Assembly (NCBI GenBank): GCA_937871635.1
Contig: CALMNS010000321.1
Location: forward strand, 1-14,612
Length of the DNA stretch: 14,612 nt
Source: an uncultured Solirubrobacter sp.
Lineage (GTDB): Bacteria; Actinomycetota; Thermoleophilia; Solirubrobacterales; Solirubrobacteraceae
Direction: 5' to 3'
This document shows positions 7,119-13,295 of the stretch, piece by piece. A program made the translations under genes and the position numbers. The first letter of the stretch is position 1. Each line of letters opens with the position of its first letter. The notes under the pieces are model-generated. The model had not been told where the DNA came from. It did not search any database and worked only from the letters and a program-made list of their open reading frames with translations.

Positions 7119-7676
7119 ATGCAGGAGGTCGGGGACGGGCTCGGTCGGAGACTGCGCGCCATGCGATGGTCGCGCGGCATGACCCTCGCCCAGGTGGCCG
7201 AGGAGACCGGCTTCACGACGGGCTACCTGTCGCAGATCGAGAACGGCATGGCCGTTCCCGCGCTGAGCGCGCTGGCCGACATGGCGGCGGCGCTCGGCGC
7301 CGACGTCGCCACGTTCTTCCCCGAGGAGGAGGCGCCGCGCGTCCGGGTCTCGCGGGCCGGCGACTCGCGCCGGATCCGCATCGCGCAGGACCCCACCACC
7401 GAGTACGTCGTGCTGGCCAGCCGCGGTTCGGACGGCGCCTTCTCCGCGCTGATCGCACGGTACACGCAGGCGAGCGACAACCTGAGCTCACGGCACTTCG
7501 GTGAGCGGTTCTTCTATGTCCGCTCAGGCGAGGGACATCTGGAGATCGCCGGGGAGCGATACGACCTGCGCCCGGGTCGCTTCGTCCACTACACCTCCCA
7601 CCTGGAGCACGCGCTCACGGTGACCTCCGAGGAGCCGCTGGAGACCGTGTGGCTGGTCGATCCGCCGATCATCTGA
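7119..7676 (+). CDS. XRE-family transcriptional regulator with C-terminal cupin domain
   Basis: The 185-aa protein carries an N-terminal helix-turn-helix (about 7-62; LAQVAEETGFTTGYLSQIENG is the core, with recognition helix near TTGYLSQIE) and a cupin_2-like barrel (about 108-180) showing HFGERFFYVRSGEGHLEIAG and LRPGRFVHYTSHLEHAL. This is the layout of SinR/PuuR-like regulators, where the cupin senses a small ligand. It is transcribed divergently from the hyu operon with 78 bp between the start codons, so it is the prime candidate for the operon's regulator, and the TGACA/TGTCA repeat in the gap is a plausible binding site. The start at 7119 is supported by a -10 element placed for leaderless expression and by the usual distance to the HTH. 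Whether it represses or activates, and which ligand it senses, is not visible. Confidence 0.92.
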   Translation: MQEVGDGLGRRLRAMRWSRGMTLAQVAEETGFTTGYLSQIENGMAVPALSALADMAAALGADVATFFPEEEAPRVRVSRAGDSRRIRIAQDPTTEYVVLASRGSDGAFSALIARYTQASDNLSSRHFGERFFYVRSGEGHLEIAGERYDLRPGRFVHYTSHLEHALTVTSEEPLETVWLVDPPII

Positions 7677-8233
7677 CACGCGACGACCAGGGCGAGGCCC
7701 TCGCGGAGCGCCTGGGCGTGCGCCTCCGGGAGCGCCGCCGGGCGCTCGGCCGGACGCTCGCGGACGTCGCCGGCGAGGCGGCGCTCTCGGTCTCCTACCT
7801 CTCCGCGATCGAGAAGGGCGCCCACATGCCCTCCCTTCCGGTGCTCGCGCGACTGGTGCATGCCCTGCGTCTGACGCTCCACGAGCTGCTGAGGGAGGAG
7901 GACCGCCCGCAGGTGCGCTCAGGTGACATCACGCCGGCGCAGCCCGGACCGCTGGTCCTCGACCTTGCGGACCTGCGCCTCCGCGTCGCGTCGCTGCTGT
8001 CGGAGCCCGGCGAGCGAGGCCAGGCGCCGTTGCCGGTGGCTGGATCCACCGTCTTCGTGTTCGTCGAGCGCGGCGCCCTCGTCGTCGAGGTCGACGGCGC
8101 GCCGTACGCCCTCGGCGCCGGGGACGCGCTGGACGCCGTCGAGGTCGGAGTCGTCCGCTGGGAGAGCCTCGGCGAGACGCCCACGCTGAGCGTATGGGGC
8201 TCGTCCCGGGCGCGCTCGGGCGCCGTGCCTTGA
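7649..8233 (+). CDS. Second XRE-family regulator with a degenerate cupin-like domain
   Basis: The 194-aa protein has an HTH at about 22-78 (LGRTLADVAGEAALSVSYLSAIEKG, followed by LHELL) and a C-terminal beta-rich region at about 128-185 (STVFVFVERGALVVEVDGAPYALGAGDALDAV). The latter resembles a cupin fold but has no histidine cluster and lacks the HxH and G-x-HxH residues that would bind a metal. The GTG start at 7649 lies inside the previous gene (28-bp overlap, different frame). A later GTG at Val24 would cut into the HTH, so the early start is preferred, though the exact codon is uncertain. The overlap implies co-transcription with the first regulator. The two HTHs are related but not close, so this may be an old duplication or a partner acting as a heterodimer; that is inference. 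Confidence 0.82.
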   Translation: MAGRSADHLTRDDQGEALAERLGVRLRERRRALGRTLADVAGEAALSVSYLSAIEKGAHMPSLPVLARLVHALRLTLHELLREEDRPQVRSGDITPAQPGPLVLDLADLRLRVASLLSEPGERGQAPLPVAGSTVFVFVERGALVVEVDGAPYALGAGDALDAVEVGVVRWESLGETPTLSVWGSSRARSGAVP

Positions 8234-8234
8234 G

Positions 8235-9047
8235 CTACGCGGCGGTCGACCGGGCGCTCGAGACGTACCGGAGCCGCTCCGGGAGCACGGGCACCACCAG
8301 GCGCTTGACGTACTCGGCGCCCCCGCGGGCGGCCAGACCGCGGACGGGATCCCAGCTCAGGCCGTAGCCCCGGCGGATGTCCGGCGGCAGCATGCCGACG
8401 GTGATCTGGTTGGCCAGCTCGAGCAGCGGCTTGGCGGCGAAGGGGACCGGCGGGCGCAGGACGATCTGGACGGCGAGCTCGCGCGCCTCGTCGGTGATGT
8501 ACAGGTCATCGCCGGTCAGCATCCCGTGCATGTAGGCGTCGAAGTCCTCGATCGTCTCGGGCATGTCGGCGTCGTCGATCCCGAACAGGTTCCCGATCAC
8601 CTTGTAGTCCTGCCAGTAGGCGTCACGCTCGTCGCGCGAGAGCTTGCGGACGTAGCGCTCGTAGACGAGCAGCGCGGAGTCGACGAGCGTCGACAGGATC
8701 CAGAACAGCAGGACAGGGTCGTCGGCGGCGTAGGGGGTCCCGGGCGGGAAGCGGCCCGCCCAGTCCTCGGTCACCCCCCGCGTCTTGCGGTGCATGGCGC
8801 GCACGCGCCGGGTCATCCGGTCGGCCTTCTCGCGCGAGCCGAAGGCGATCGTGTCCATCACCTGGGCGGTGCGGTTGAGGCGCTCGTACGGCTCGTCCAT
8901 GGCCCCCGTGTGCGCGAAGAAGCCGGCGAAGGCGACGGGGTGCGTGGCCTGCATGAGCAGCGCCCGCTGGCCCGAGAGCGCGACCGCGAACTCGCGGTGC
9001 ACGATCCGGAGCATCGAGTCATCGGAGAAGTAGGCGTCTTGGGGCAT
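8235..9047 (-). CDS. Oxygenase MpaB family protein (DUF2236, rubber-oxygenase-like)
   Basis: This 270-aa soluble protein matches the MpaB/latex-clearing oxygenase catalytic family, mostly helical proteins that bind heme b and include oxygenases of fungal mycophenolate synthesis and bacterial rubber degradation. Visible family features are an N-terminal helix with VHREFAVALSGQRALLMQ, the ATHPVAF histidine (H36), AMHRKTRGVTE (H86), YAADDPVLLFWILSTLVDSAL (106-126) and a Tyr-rich region with DAYWQDYKVIGNLFGI. Family members of about 270-300 aa are usually uncharacterised, so no substrate is offered. No signal peptide is present. The TAG stop is 1 bp from the stop of the second XRE gene, so the two genes converge with no room for a terminator. 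Its start is 26 bp from the divergent precorrin-2 dehydrogenase gene. Confidence 0.88.
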   Translation of the reverse strand: MPQDAYFSDDSMLRIVHREFAVALSGQRALLMQATHPVAFAGFFAHTGAMDEPYERLNRTAQVMDTIAFGSREKADRMTRRVRAMHRKTRGVTEDWAGRFPPGTPYAADDPVLLFWILSTLVDSALLVYERYVRKLSRDERDAYWQDYKVIGNLFGIDDADMPETIEDFDAYMHGMLTGDDLYITDEARELAVQIVLRPPVPFAAKPLLELANQITVGMLPPDIRRGYGLSWDPVRGLAARGGAEYVKRLVVPVLPERLRYVSSARSTAA

Positions 9048-9073
9048 CCTGGCCTGAGTACGGTGTAGCGCAG

Positions 9074-9823
9074 ATGCCGGCTCAAGCCTACGCAGGCAAG
9101 GAATGCGTCTGTCAGTTCCGCAAGGGGATCTGCGACCAGACGTGCGTGCAGGGGATGCTCGACACCCCCTTCTACATCGCCTGCCTCAAGCTGACGGGCC
9201 GCCGCTGCGTGGTGGTCGGCGGCGGCGAGATCGGGCTCGAGAAGGTCGAGGGGCTGCTCGCCTGCGACGGCCGCGTGGTGGTCATCGCGCCCGAGCTGCG
9301 CAACGCCGAGCTCGTCCGCCTCGCCGAGGAGGGCTCGATCGAGTGGATCGAGCGCGACTACGTCACGGGCGACCTCGAGGGCACCTTCATGGCCATCGCC
9401 GCCACGGACGACACCGACGTGAACATCGCCGTCTACGACGACGCGGAGCGGCGGGCGATGCTCGTCAACGTCGTCGACGTCCCGCCGCTGTGCAACTTCA
9501 TCCTCCCGGCCATCGTGCGCAACGGCGCGCTGGCCATCGCGATCTCCACCGCCGGGGCGTCGCCCGCCCTCGCCAAGCGCATGAAGCGCCAGATCGCCGC
9601 GGAGTACGGCGAGCCGTACGCGCGCCTCGCGGTGATGCTCAACGAGGTCCGGGGCTGGGCGAAGGGGACGCTGCCCACCTACCAGGACCGCAAGGCGTTC
9701 TTCGAGGAGATCGTCAACGGCGACCCCGACCCGATCGAGCTGCTCCGGGCCGGGGACGAGGACGGGGTGCGGGCGCTGATCGCCGCCGCTCAGGCGGCCA
9801 CGGGCGCCCTCGCGTCCTCGTAG
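9074..9823 (+). CDS. Precorrin-2 dehydrogenase / sirohydrochlorin ferrochelatase-like (SirC/Met8/CysG-N family) with N-terminal Cys-rich extension
   Basis: The 249-aa protein catalyses NAD-dependent oxidation of precorrin-2 to sirohydrochlorin on the way to siroheme (and sometimes iron insertion), in the cytoplasm. Evidence is the Rossmann motif VVVGGGEIG (46-54), the VVVIAPEL strand, FMAIAATDDTDVN, and VNVVDVPPLCNFILPAIV, whose D135 corresponds to the catalytic aspartate of the family, then ISTAGASPALAKRMKRQI. The family core starts at about M28 (MLDTPFYIACLKL). Residues 1-27 are an extension with four cysteines (C11, C13, C20, C24) that could bind a metal or Fe-S cluster. I keep the ATG at 9074 because the extension is uninterrupted and no Shine-Dalgarno favours the inner ATG at 9155 (AGGGG abuts it). 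A TACGGT hexamer at 9059-9064 could give a near-leaderless mRNA. The 3' end overlaps the convergent serine hydrolase by 34 bp. Confidence 0.9.
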   Translation: MPAQAYAGKECVCQFRKGICDQTCVQGMLDTPFYIACLKLTGRRCVVVGGGEIGLEKVEGLLACDGRVVVIAPELRNAELVRLAEEGSIEWIERDYVTGDLEGTFMAIAATDDTDVNIAVYDDAERRAMLVNVVDVPPLCNFILPAIVRNGALAIAISTAGASPALAKRMKRQIAAEYGEPYARLAVMLNEVRGWAKGTLPTYQDRKAFFEEIVNGDPDPIELLRAGDEDGVRALIAAAQAATGALASS

Positions 9824-10983
9824 ACCGCCGTCTCGAAGTCGAGGTAGCCGCCGACGGAGGCCGGGTCGGCGAACGGGAAGATCTGCGTCGCCCAGAAGCC
9901 GCCCAGGCCGTTGCGGCGGTCGATCCAGTAGAAGAGGTTCGGCAGGCCCGCCCACGCCAGCGAACCGGCCGGGCGGCCCGTCGGCGCGTCCTCGTCGTTG
10001 AGCATGAAGGTCAGCGCCCACGACTTCGGCATGCCGGGGAAGAACTCGGCGTCGTGGCTCAGCGTGGGGATCACCCCCGGGAGCAACTTGACCTTGAGGT
10101 CGCCGAGCCCGTTCTGGACCGCCATCGCCACGGTCTCCGGGCGGAGCACCGGCCCGTCGGGACCCGCGCCGTCGTTGAGCCACATGCGGATGAACTTCGC
10201 GTAGTCGAGCGCCGTCGAGTGCAGTCCGTGGCCGCCCATGTGCACCTCGGGGTCCTGCGGCAGCTCGAAGTCGACCAGCGGCGTGAGCTCGCCGGACTCC
10301 TCGCGCTGGTGGATCCGGGCGAACCGCGCGCGCATCTCGTCCGTCAGGACGAAGGCGGTCGTGTCCATCCCGAGCGGACCGAAGATCCGCTCCTGGAAGA
10401 CCTCGCCGAGGCGCCGGCCGGTGATCCCCTCCACGACCTGGCCGGCCCAGTCGAGGTTCGAGCCGTACTCCCACTGCTCGCCCGGGTCGAAGAGGAGCGG
10501 CGTCTCGATCGCCGCCCGCGACGCGGTGATGACGCTGGGCTGGCCGTGCTCCTGCGCGAGCCGGTGGTAGTGCTCGTTGAAGAAGTCGTAGCCGAAGCCC
10601 GCCGTGTGGAGGAGGAGCATCCGGGTGGTGATGTCGTGCTTGGGCGGGCGCAGCTTCGGCGTCCCGTCGGCGGCGAACCCGTCGAGCACCTGCCGCTCGC
10701 CGATTGCGGGCGCGTACTCCTTGGCGGGGGCGTCGAGGTCCAGGCGCCCCTCCTCGACGAGCTGCAGGCAGGCGGTGCCGGTCACCGCCTTGGTGGTCGA
10801 GAAGATCGAGCAGACCGTGTCGGGGGTCATCTCGGCGCCCTCGCCGAGGACGCGCACGCCGGCCGCGCCCTCGTAGCGGTTTCCCTCCCGGTCGGTGACG
10901 ACGGCGGCGACCCCCGGGACGCCGGGCGGCGTCGAGACCGTCCGCTCGAGCACGGCGTCGAGTGCGGTGGTGAGATCGGACAC
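9790..10983 (-). CDS. Serine hydrolase of the class C beta-lactamase/esterase family
   Basis: The 397-aa protein belongs to the penicillin-binding-like hydrolases (EstB/AmpC-like fold). The acylation motif is S62-TTK65 within CSIFSTTKAVTG, and the tyrosine region is WEYGSNLDWAGQVVE (Y173). GGHGLHSTALDYAKFIRMW and a C-terminal WAGLPNLFYWIDRRNGLGGFWATQIFPF complete the family pattern. No signal peptide is seen, which suits a cytoplasmic esterase or amidase rather than an exported beta-lactamase. The GTG at 10983 is chosen because GGAGG sits 4 bp before it and the protein then begins directly with the family's N-terminal helix; an upstream ATG at 11079 would add an Arg/Ala-rich stretch lying in the ccmA promoter region. 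It is divergent from ccmA and convergent with the dehydrogenase, so it is probably its own transcription unit. The natural substrate is unknown. Confidence 0.9.
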   Translation of the reverse strand: MSDLTTALDAVLERTVSTPPGVPGVAAVVTDREGNRYEGAAGVRVLGEGAEMTPDTVCSIFSTTKAVTGTACLQLVEEGRLDLDAPAKEYAPAIGERQVLDGFAADGTPKLRPPKHDITTRMLLLHTAGFGYDFFNEHYHRLAQEHGQPSVITASRAAIETPLLFDPGEQWEYGSNLDWAGQVVEGITGRRLGEVFQERIFGPLGMDTTAFVLTDEMRARFARIHQREESGELTPLVDFELPQDPEVHMGGHGLHSTALDYAKFIRMWLNDGAGPDGPVLRPETVAMAVQNGLGDLKVKLLPGVIPTLSHDAEFFPGMPKSWALTFMLNDEDAPTGRPAGSLAWAGLPNLFYWIDRRNGLGGFWATQIFPFADPASVGGYLDFETAVYEDARAPVAA

Positions 10984-10987
10984 GGAT

Positions 10988-10992
10988 CCTCC
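10988..10992 (-). promoter_or_regulatory. Ribosome binding site of the serine hydrolase gene
   Basis: GGAGG on the minus strand, 4 bp before the GTG at 10981-10983. It selects this start over the in-frame ATG at 11079. Confidence 0.75.
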
Positions 10993-11007
10993 TGGCGACG
11001 TGGCTGC

Positions 11008-11033
11008 GGCGACCCTCCCCCGGACGGGTCGCC
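11008..11033. repeat. 8-bp inverted repeat in the serine hydrolase/ccmA divergent region
   Basis: GGCGACCC and GGGTCGCC are perfect 8-bp arms around a 10-bp spacer. A third copy of the core GGGTCGC occurs at 11052-11058, touching the -10-like hexamer of ccmA. The gap between the two start codons is 79 bp. The repeat could be an operator shared by both genes, or a hairpin in the leader of the serine hydrolase mRNA. The spacing of the copies (26 bp between the two direct ones) is close to two and a half helix turns. Function is not known. Confidence 0.5.
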
Positions 11034-11049
11034 CCTGTGCCGACGCTAC

Positions 11050-11055
11050 TAGGGT
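11050..11055 (+). promoter_or_regulatory. Possible -10 element for a leaderless ccm-hemA operon transcript
   Basis: TAGGGT fits the TANNNT pattern and ends 7 bp before the GTG at 11063, which has no Shine-Dalgarno. An overlapping reading, TACTAG at 11047-11052, is also possible. No -35 match is seen at 16-19 bp upstream, so this rests on position and on the same arrangement in front of the first XRE gene. Confidence 0.35.
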
Positions 11056-11062
11056 CGCGCGC

Positions 11063-11737
11063 GTGGAGCCAGCGGCCATCGAGCTCGACGGGGTGACCCG
11101 GCGCTACGGCGAGCGGCTCGCCCTCGACGGCGTCTCGCTGCGGGTCCCGGCCGGCACCACGCTGGCCGTCCTGGGGAGCAACGGGGCGGGCAAGACCACC
11201 CTCCTCCGGATCCTCGCCACGCTCCTGCGGCCCCACGACGGCTCGGCGCGCGTCCTGGGCGCGGAGCTGCCCGCGCAGGGCTACCGGGTCCGCGGTCGCC
11301 TCGGCCTGCTGGCCCACGACCCGCTGCTGTACTCCGAGCTCTCGGCCCGTGAGAACCTGCGCTTCCACGCCCGGCTGCACGCCGTCGCCCCCGCCCGGAT
11401 CGAGGCGCTGCTCGACGAGGTCGGGCTCGCGGGCCGCGGCGACGACCCAGTGCGCACGCTGTCGCGGGGGCTCATCCAGCGCGTGGCGATCTGCCGGGCG
11501 GTGCTCCACGAGCCCGAGCTCCTGCTGCTCGACGAGCCCTACGCGAACCTCGACCCGGCGGCGGTGGCCGCGGTGGCGCCGCTCATCGGACCGGCGAGCG
11601 CGACGACGCGCGTGCTGATCTCCCACGACGTGGACTCGGGGCTGGCCGAGGCCGACCTCGTCCTCGGGCTGCGCCGCGGCCGCGTCGAGGTCCTCGCCCC
11701 GCCGGCGAGCGCGGACGTGTCGGGGCTCTACGGATGA
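11063..11737 (+). CDS. ccmA: ABC transporter ATP-binding protein, CcmA-like (cytochrome c maturation, heme handling)
   Basis: The 224-aa single-domain ATPase has Walker A GSNGAGKT (38-45), Walker B LLLLDEP (153-159), D-loop ANLD (161-164) and the switch histidine H188 in LISHDVD. The Q-loop region reads LLAHDPLLYSELSARENLRF (82-101), the pattern seen in CcmA proteins (GHQPGIKTELTALENLRF in E. coli), and the short length also fits. In System I, CcmA with CcmB uses ATP to release heme-loaded CcmE from CcmC. The signature motif is LSRGLIQR (133-140), departing from LSGGQ. The start is GTG at 11063, since the frame opening at 10895 adds an unrelated tail across the divergent promoter region; there is no Shine-Dalgarno. 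The stop overlaps the ccmB start (ATGA, 11734-11737). The name depends partly on its neighbours CcmB and CcmC. Confidence 0.87.
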   Translation: MEPAAIELDGVTRRYGERLALDGVSLRVPAGTTLAVLGSNGAGKTTLLRILATLLRPHDGSARVLGAELPAQGYRVRGRLGLLAHDPLLYSELSARENLRFHARLHAVAPARIEALLDEVGLAGRGDDPVRTLSRGLIQRVAICRAVLHEPELLLLDEPYANLDPAAVAAVAPLIGPASATTRVLISHDVDSGLAEADLVLGLRRGRVEVLAPPASADVSGLYG

Positions 11738-12408
11738 GGCCGGTCGTCGCCGCGCTGCTGCGCAAGGACCTCCGGCTCGAGCTGCGCACGCGCGAGTCGG
11801 TTCCGGCGATGGTGCTCTTCTCCGTCTCGACCTTCGTCGTCTTCCGCTTCGCGCTCGACCGCGAGCGCCTCGAGGGCGACCTGGCCGCCGGCGTGCTGTG
11901 GGTGACGCTGCTCTTCGCGGCCGTGCTGGGGATCAACCGGCTGTTCGTCGCCGAGCGCGAGCAGGGCGGCTTCGACGGCTTCCTGCTCGCCCCGGTGGAC
12001 CGGACGGCGATGTTCGTCGCCAAGGCCCTGCTGCTGTTCGGGTTCCTGAGCGCGGTGGAGCTGGTGGCCGTATCCGTCTACAGCGTGCTCCTCCTCGGCC
12101 CCTCCCCCTTCCAGGCGTTCCCCGGCCTCCCGCTCGTCCTCGCCCTGGCCAACGCCGGGGTGGCGGTGGTGGGCACGCTGGTGGGCGCCCTGGCCGTCCA
12201 GACCCGGGCCCGGGACCTCATCGTCCCGCTGCTCGCCCTGCCGCTCCTGCTGCCGATCGTCATCGCCGGGGCGGAGGCCACCGCGCCGCTGCTGGCCGAG
12301 GGCGGCGCCGGCGCGCTCCCCGGGCGGTGGCTGGCGATCCTCGGCCTCTACGATGTGGTCTTCGGGTTGATCGCCGTGGCGGTCTTCGACTTCCTCCTGG
12401 AGGACTGA
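11734..12408 (+). CDS. ccmB: CcmB-like heme exporter/ABC permease subunit
   Basis: The 224-aa protein is an integral membrane protein with six predicted segments near residues 23-41, 49-71, 93-120, 131-153, 161-183 and 199-221, matching CcmB length (about 220 aa) and topology. Its N-terminus RKDLRLELRTRESVPAMVLFS and the NRLFVAEREQGGFDGFLLAPVDR loop after the second segment resemble CcmB (RKDLRLELRSRE... and ...DGTLEQLLL). CcmB is the membrane partner of CcmA. Translation is coupled to ccmA by a 4-bp overlap. The next gene begins 1 bp after its stop, using the GGAGG at 12399-12403 inside this gene. No sign of truncation. Confidence 0.88.
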   Translation: MRPVVAALLRKDLRLELRTRESVPAMVLFSVSTFVVFRFALDRERLEGDLAAGVLWVTLLFAAVLGINRLFVAEREQGGFDGFLLAPVDRTAMFVAKALLLFGFLSAVELVAVSVYSVLLLGPSPFQAFPGLPLVLALANAGVAVVGTLVGALAVQTRARDLIVPLLALPLLLPIVIAGAEATAPLLAEGGAGALPGRWLAILGLYDVVFGLIAVAVFDFLLED

Positions 12409-12409
12409 C

Positions 12410-13096
12410 ATGTACGGCCGGGGACTCAAGCCCCTCTCCATCGCCTCCGTTGCGGCCCTGATCGGCGCCTTCGCGCTCGTCTTCTTCTACGCGCCGCTCG
12501 ACGCCGACCAGGGGTTCATCCAGAAGATCTTCTACCTCCACGTGCCGCTGGCCCTCGTGGCGCTGGGCGGCTTCGTCACGGGCGGCGTCTACGGGATCAA
12601 GCACCTGCGCTCGGGGTCGCGCGAGCACGACATGAAGTCCTACGTGGCGATCCACCTGTCGATCATCCTCGGGGTCGCCACGCTGGCCACCGGGATGATC
12701 TGGGCCAAGGCGTCGTGGGGCGCCTGGTGGGTGTGGGACGAGCCGACCCTCGTCGCCTTCCTGATCGTCTTCCTGCTCTACGCGTGCTACCAGCCGCTGC
12801 GCTTCGCGATCGAGGACCCGGACCGCCAGATGCGCTACGCGGCGGTCTTCGCGGTGATCGGCGGCGCGTTCGTCCCGCTCTGCTTCATGTCGGTCCGCTT
12901 CGCGCAGGCGGCGCTCGTGCACCCGCGGGTGCTCGACCAGACCGGCGGCGGGATGCCCGGGTCGATGTTCTTCACCTTCCTCGTCGCCCTGGCCGGGATG
13001 ACGCTGCTGTTCGTCACCCTGTGGAAGTTCGAGCTCTCCTCCAAGCACGCCCGCGCGCAGCTCGCCGCGCTGCGCCGCCGGGTGGCCTCCGCCTGA
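12410..13096 (+). CDS. ccmC: CcmC-like heme-handling membrane protein of cytochrome c maturation (CcsA/WWD family)
   Basis: The 228-aa multi-spanning protein carries the tryptophan-rich WWD heme-binding motif WGAWWVWDEP (W103, W106, W107, W109, D110), with H44 in FYLHVP before it and H171 in LVHPRVLDQ after it; these are the two external histidines that hold heme in CcmC. Six hydrophobic segments fit CcmC (about 230-245 aa) and not the much longer CcmF. It presents heme at the outer face of the membrane to the chaperone CcmE. The start ATG at 12410 follows the ccmB stop by 1 bp, with GGAGG at a 6-bp spacing. The motif continues WDEPTLV where many relatives have WDxRLT, a modest variation. CcsA of System II shares the WWD domain, but the adjacent ccmA/ccmB favour CcmC. 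Confidence 0.9.
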   Translation: MYGRGLKPLSIASVAALIGAFALVFFYAPLDADQGFIQKIFYLHVPLALVALGGFVTGGVYGIKHLRSGSREHDMKSYVAIHLSIILGVATLATGMIWAKASWGAWWVWDEPTLVAFLIVFLLYACYQPLRFAIEDPDRQMRYAAVFAVIGGAFVPLCFMSVRFAQAALVHPRVLDQTGGGMPGSMFFTFLVALAGMTLLFVTLWKFELSSKHARAQLAALRRRVASA

Positions 13097-13097
13097 G

Positions 13098-13295
13098 ATG
13101 GGCCCCGCCCTCCCGCTCGACGAGGCCGGCGCGTACGTCGCGGCGGCGTACCTGGTCTTCCTCGCCCTGATCCTCGCCTACGTCGGGATCATGGCCTCGA
13201 AGCTCGGACGGATCGAGAAGGAGCTGACCGAGCTGACCGAGCTGGCGGCGCGGCGCGACGCGGACGATCCCGCGCGCGAGAAGGAGCATGCGTGA
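13098..13295 (+). CDS. ccmD: Small single-span membrane protein, CcmD-like
   Basis: The 65-aa product has an N-terminal segment, one hydrophobic span (about 12-33, AYVAAAYLVFLALILAYVGI) and a charged heptad-like tail with a short repeat KELTELTEL (41-49). CcmD proteins are 40-70 aa, single-span, with a Y-x-x-x-A-Y start to the span and a basic/coiled tail, and they help CcmAB release heme-loaded CcmE from CcmC. Position directly after ccmC (1 bp gap) is the usual place for ccmD. Sequence similarity in such a short protein is weak, so the name rests on topology and context. No Shine-Dalgarno is seen, so it is probably translated by coupling. Its stop overlaps the hemA start (GTGA, 13292-13295). 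Confidence 0.78.
   Translation: MGPALPLDEAGAYVAAAYLVFLALILAYVGIMASKLGRIEKELTELTELAARRDADDPAREKEHA
13281..13286 (+). promoter_or_regulatory. Ribosome binding site of hemA
   Basis: AAGGAG lies 5 bp before the GTG at 13292-13294, within the end of the small upstream gene. Together with the GTGA overlap it fixes the hemA start. Confidence 0.7.

Noticed and set aside
9790..10983. Antibiotic-resistance beta-lactamase
   Set aside because: The SxxK motif is shared by esterases and peptidases of this fold. There is no signal peptide and no resistance context, so a general serine hydrolase is the safer call.
9103..11052. Plus-strand open frame of 649 codons
   Set aside because: It starts inside the precorrin-2 dehydrogenase gene in another frame and continues antisense to the serine hydrolase; no motif is seen.
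10895..11062. Longer N-terminus of CcmA
   Set aside because: The extension would overlap the serine hydrolase start on the opposite strand and the divergent promoter region, and has no similarity to ABC proteins.
8858..11626. Very long minus-strand open frame (over 900 codons) across four real genes
   Set aside because: It is Arg/Gly/Asp/His-rich low-complexity sequence without any family motif, and it runs through genes with clear motifs on both strands (MpaB, precorrin-2 dehydrogenase, serine hydrolase, CcmA). Long empty frames are expected in DNA this GC-rich.
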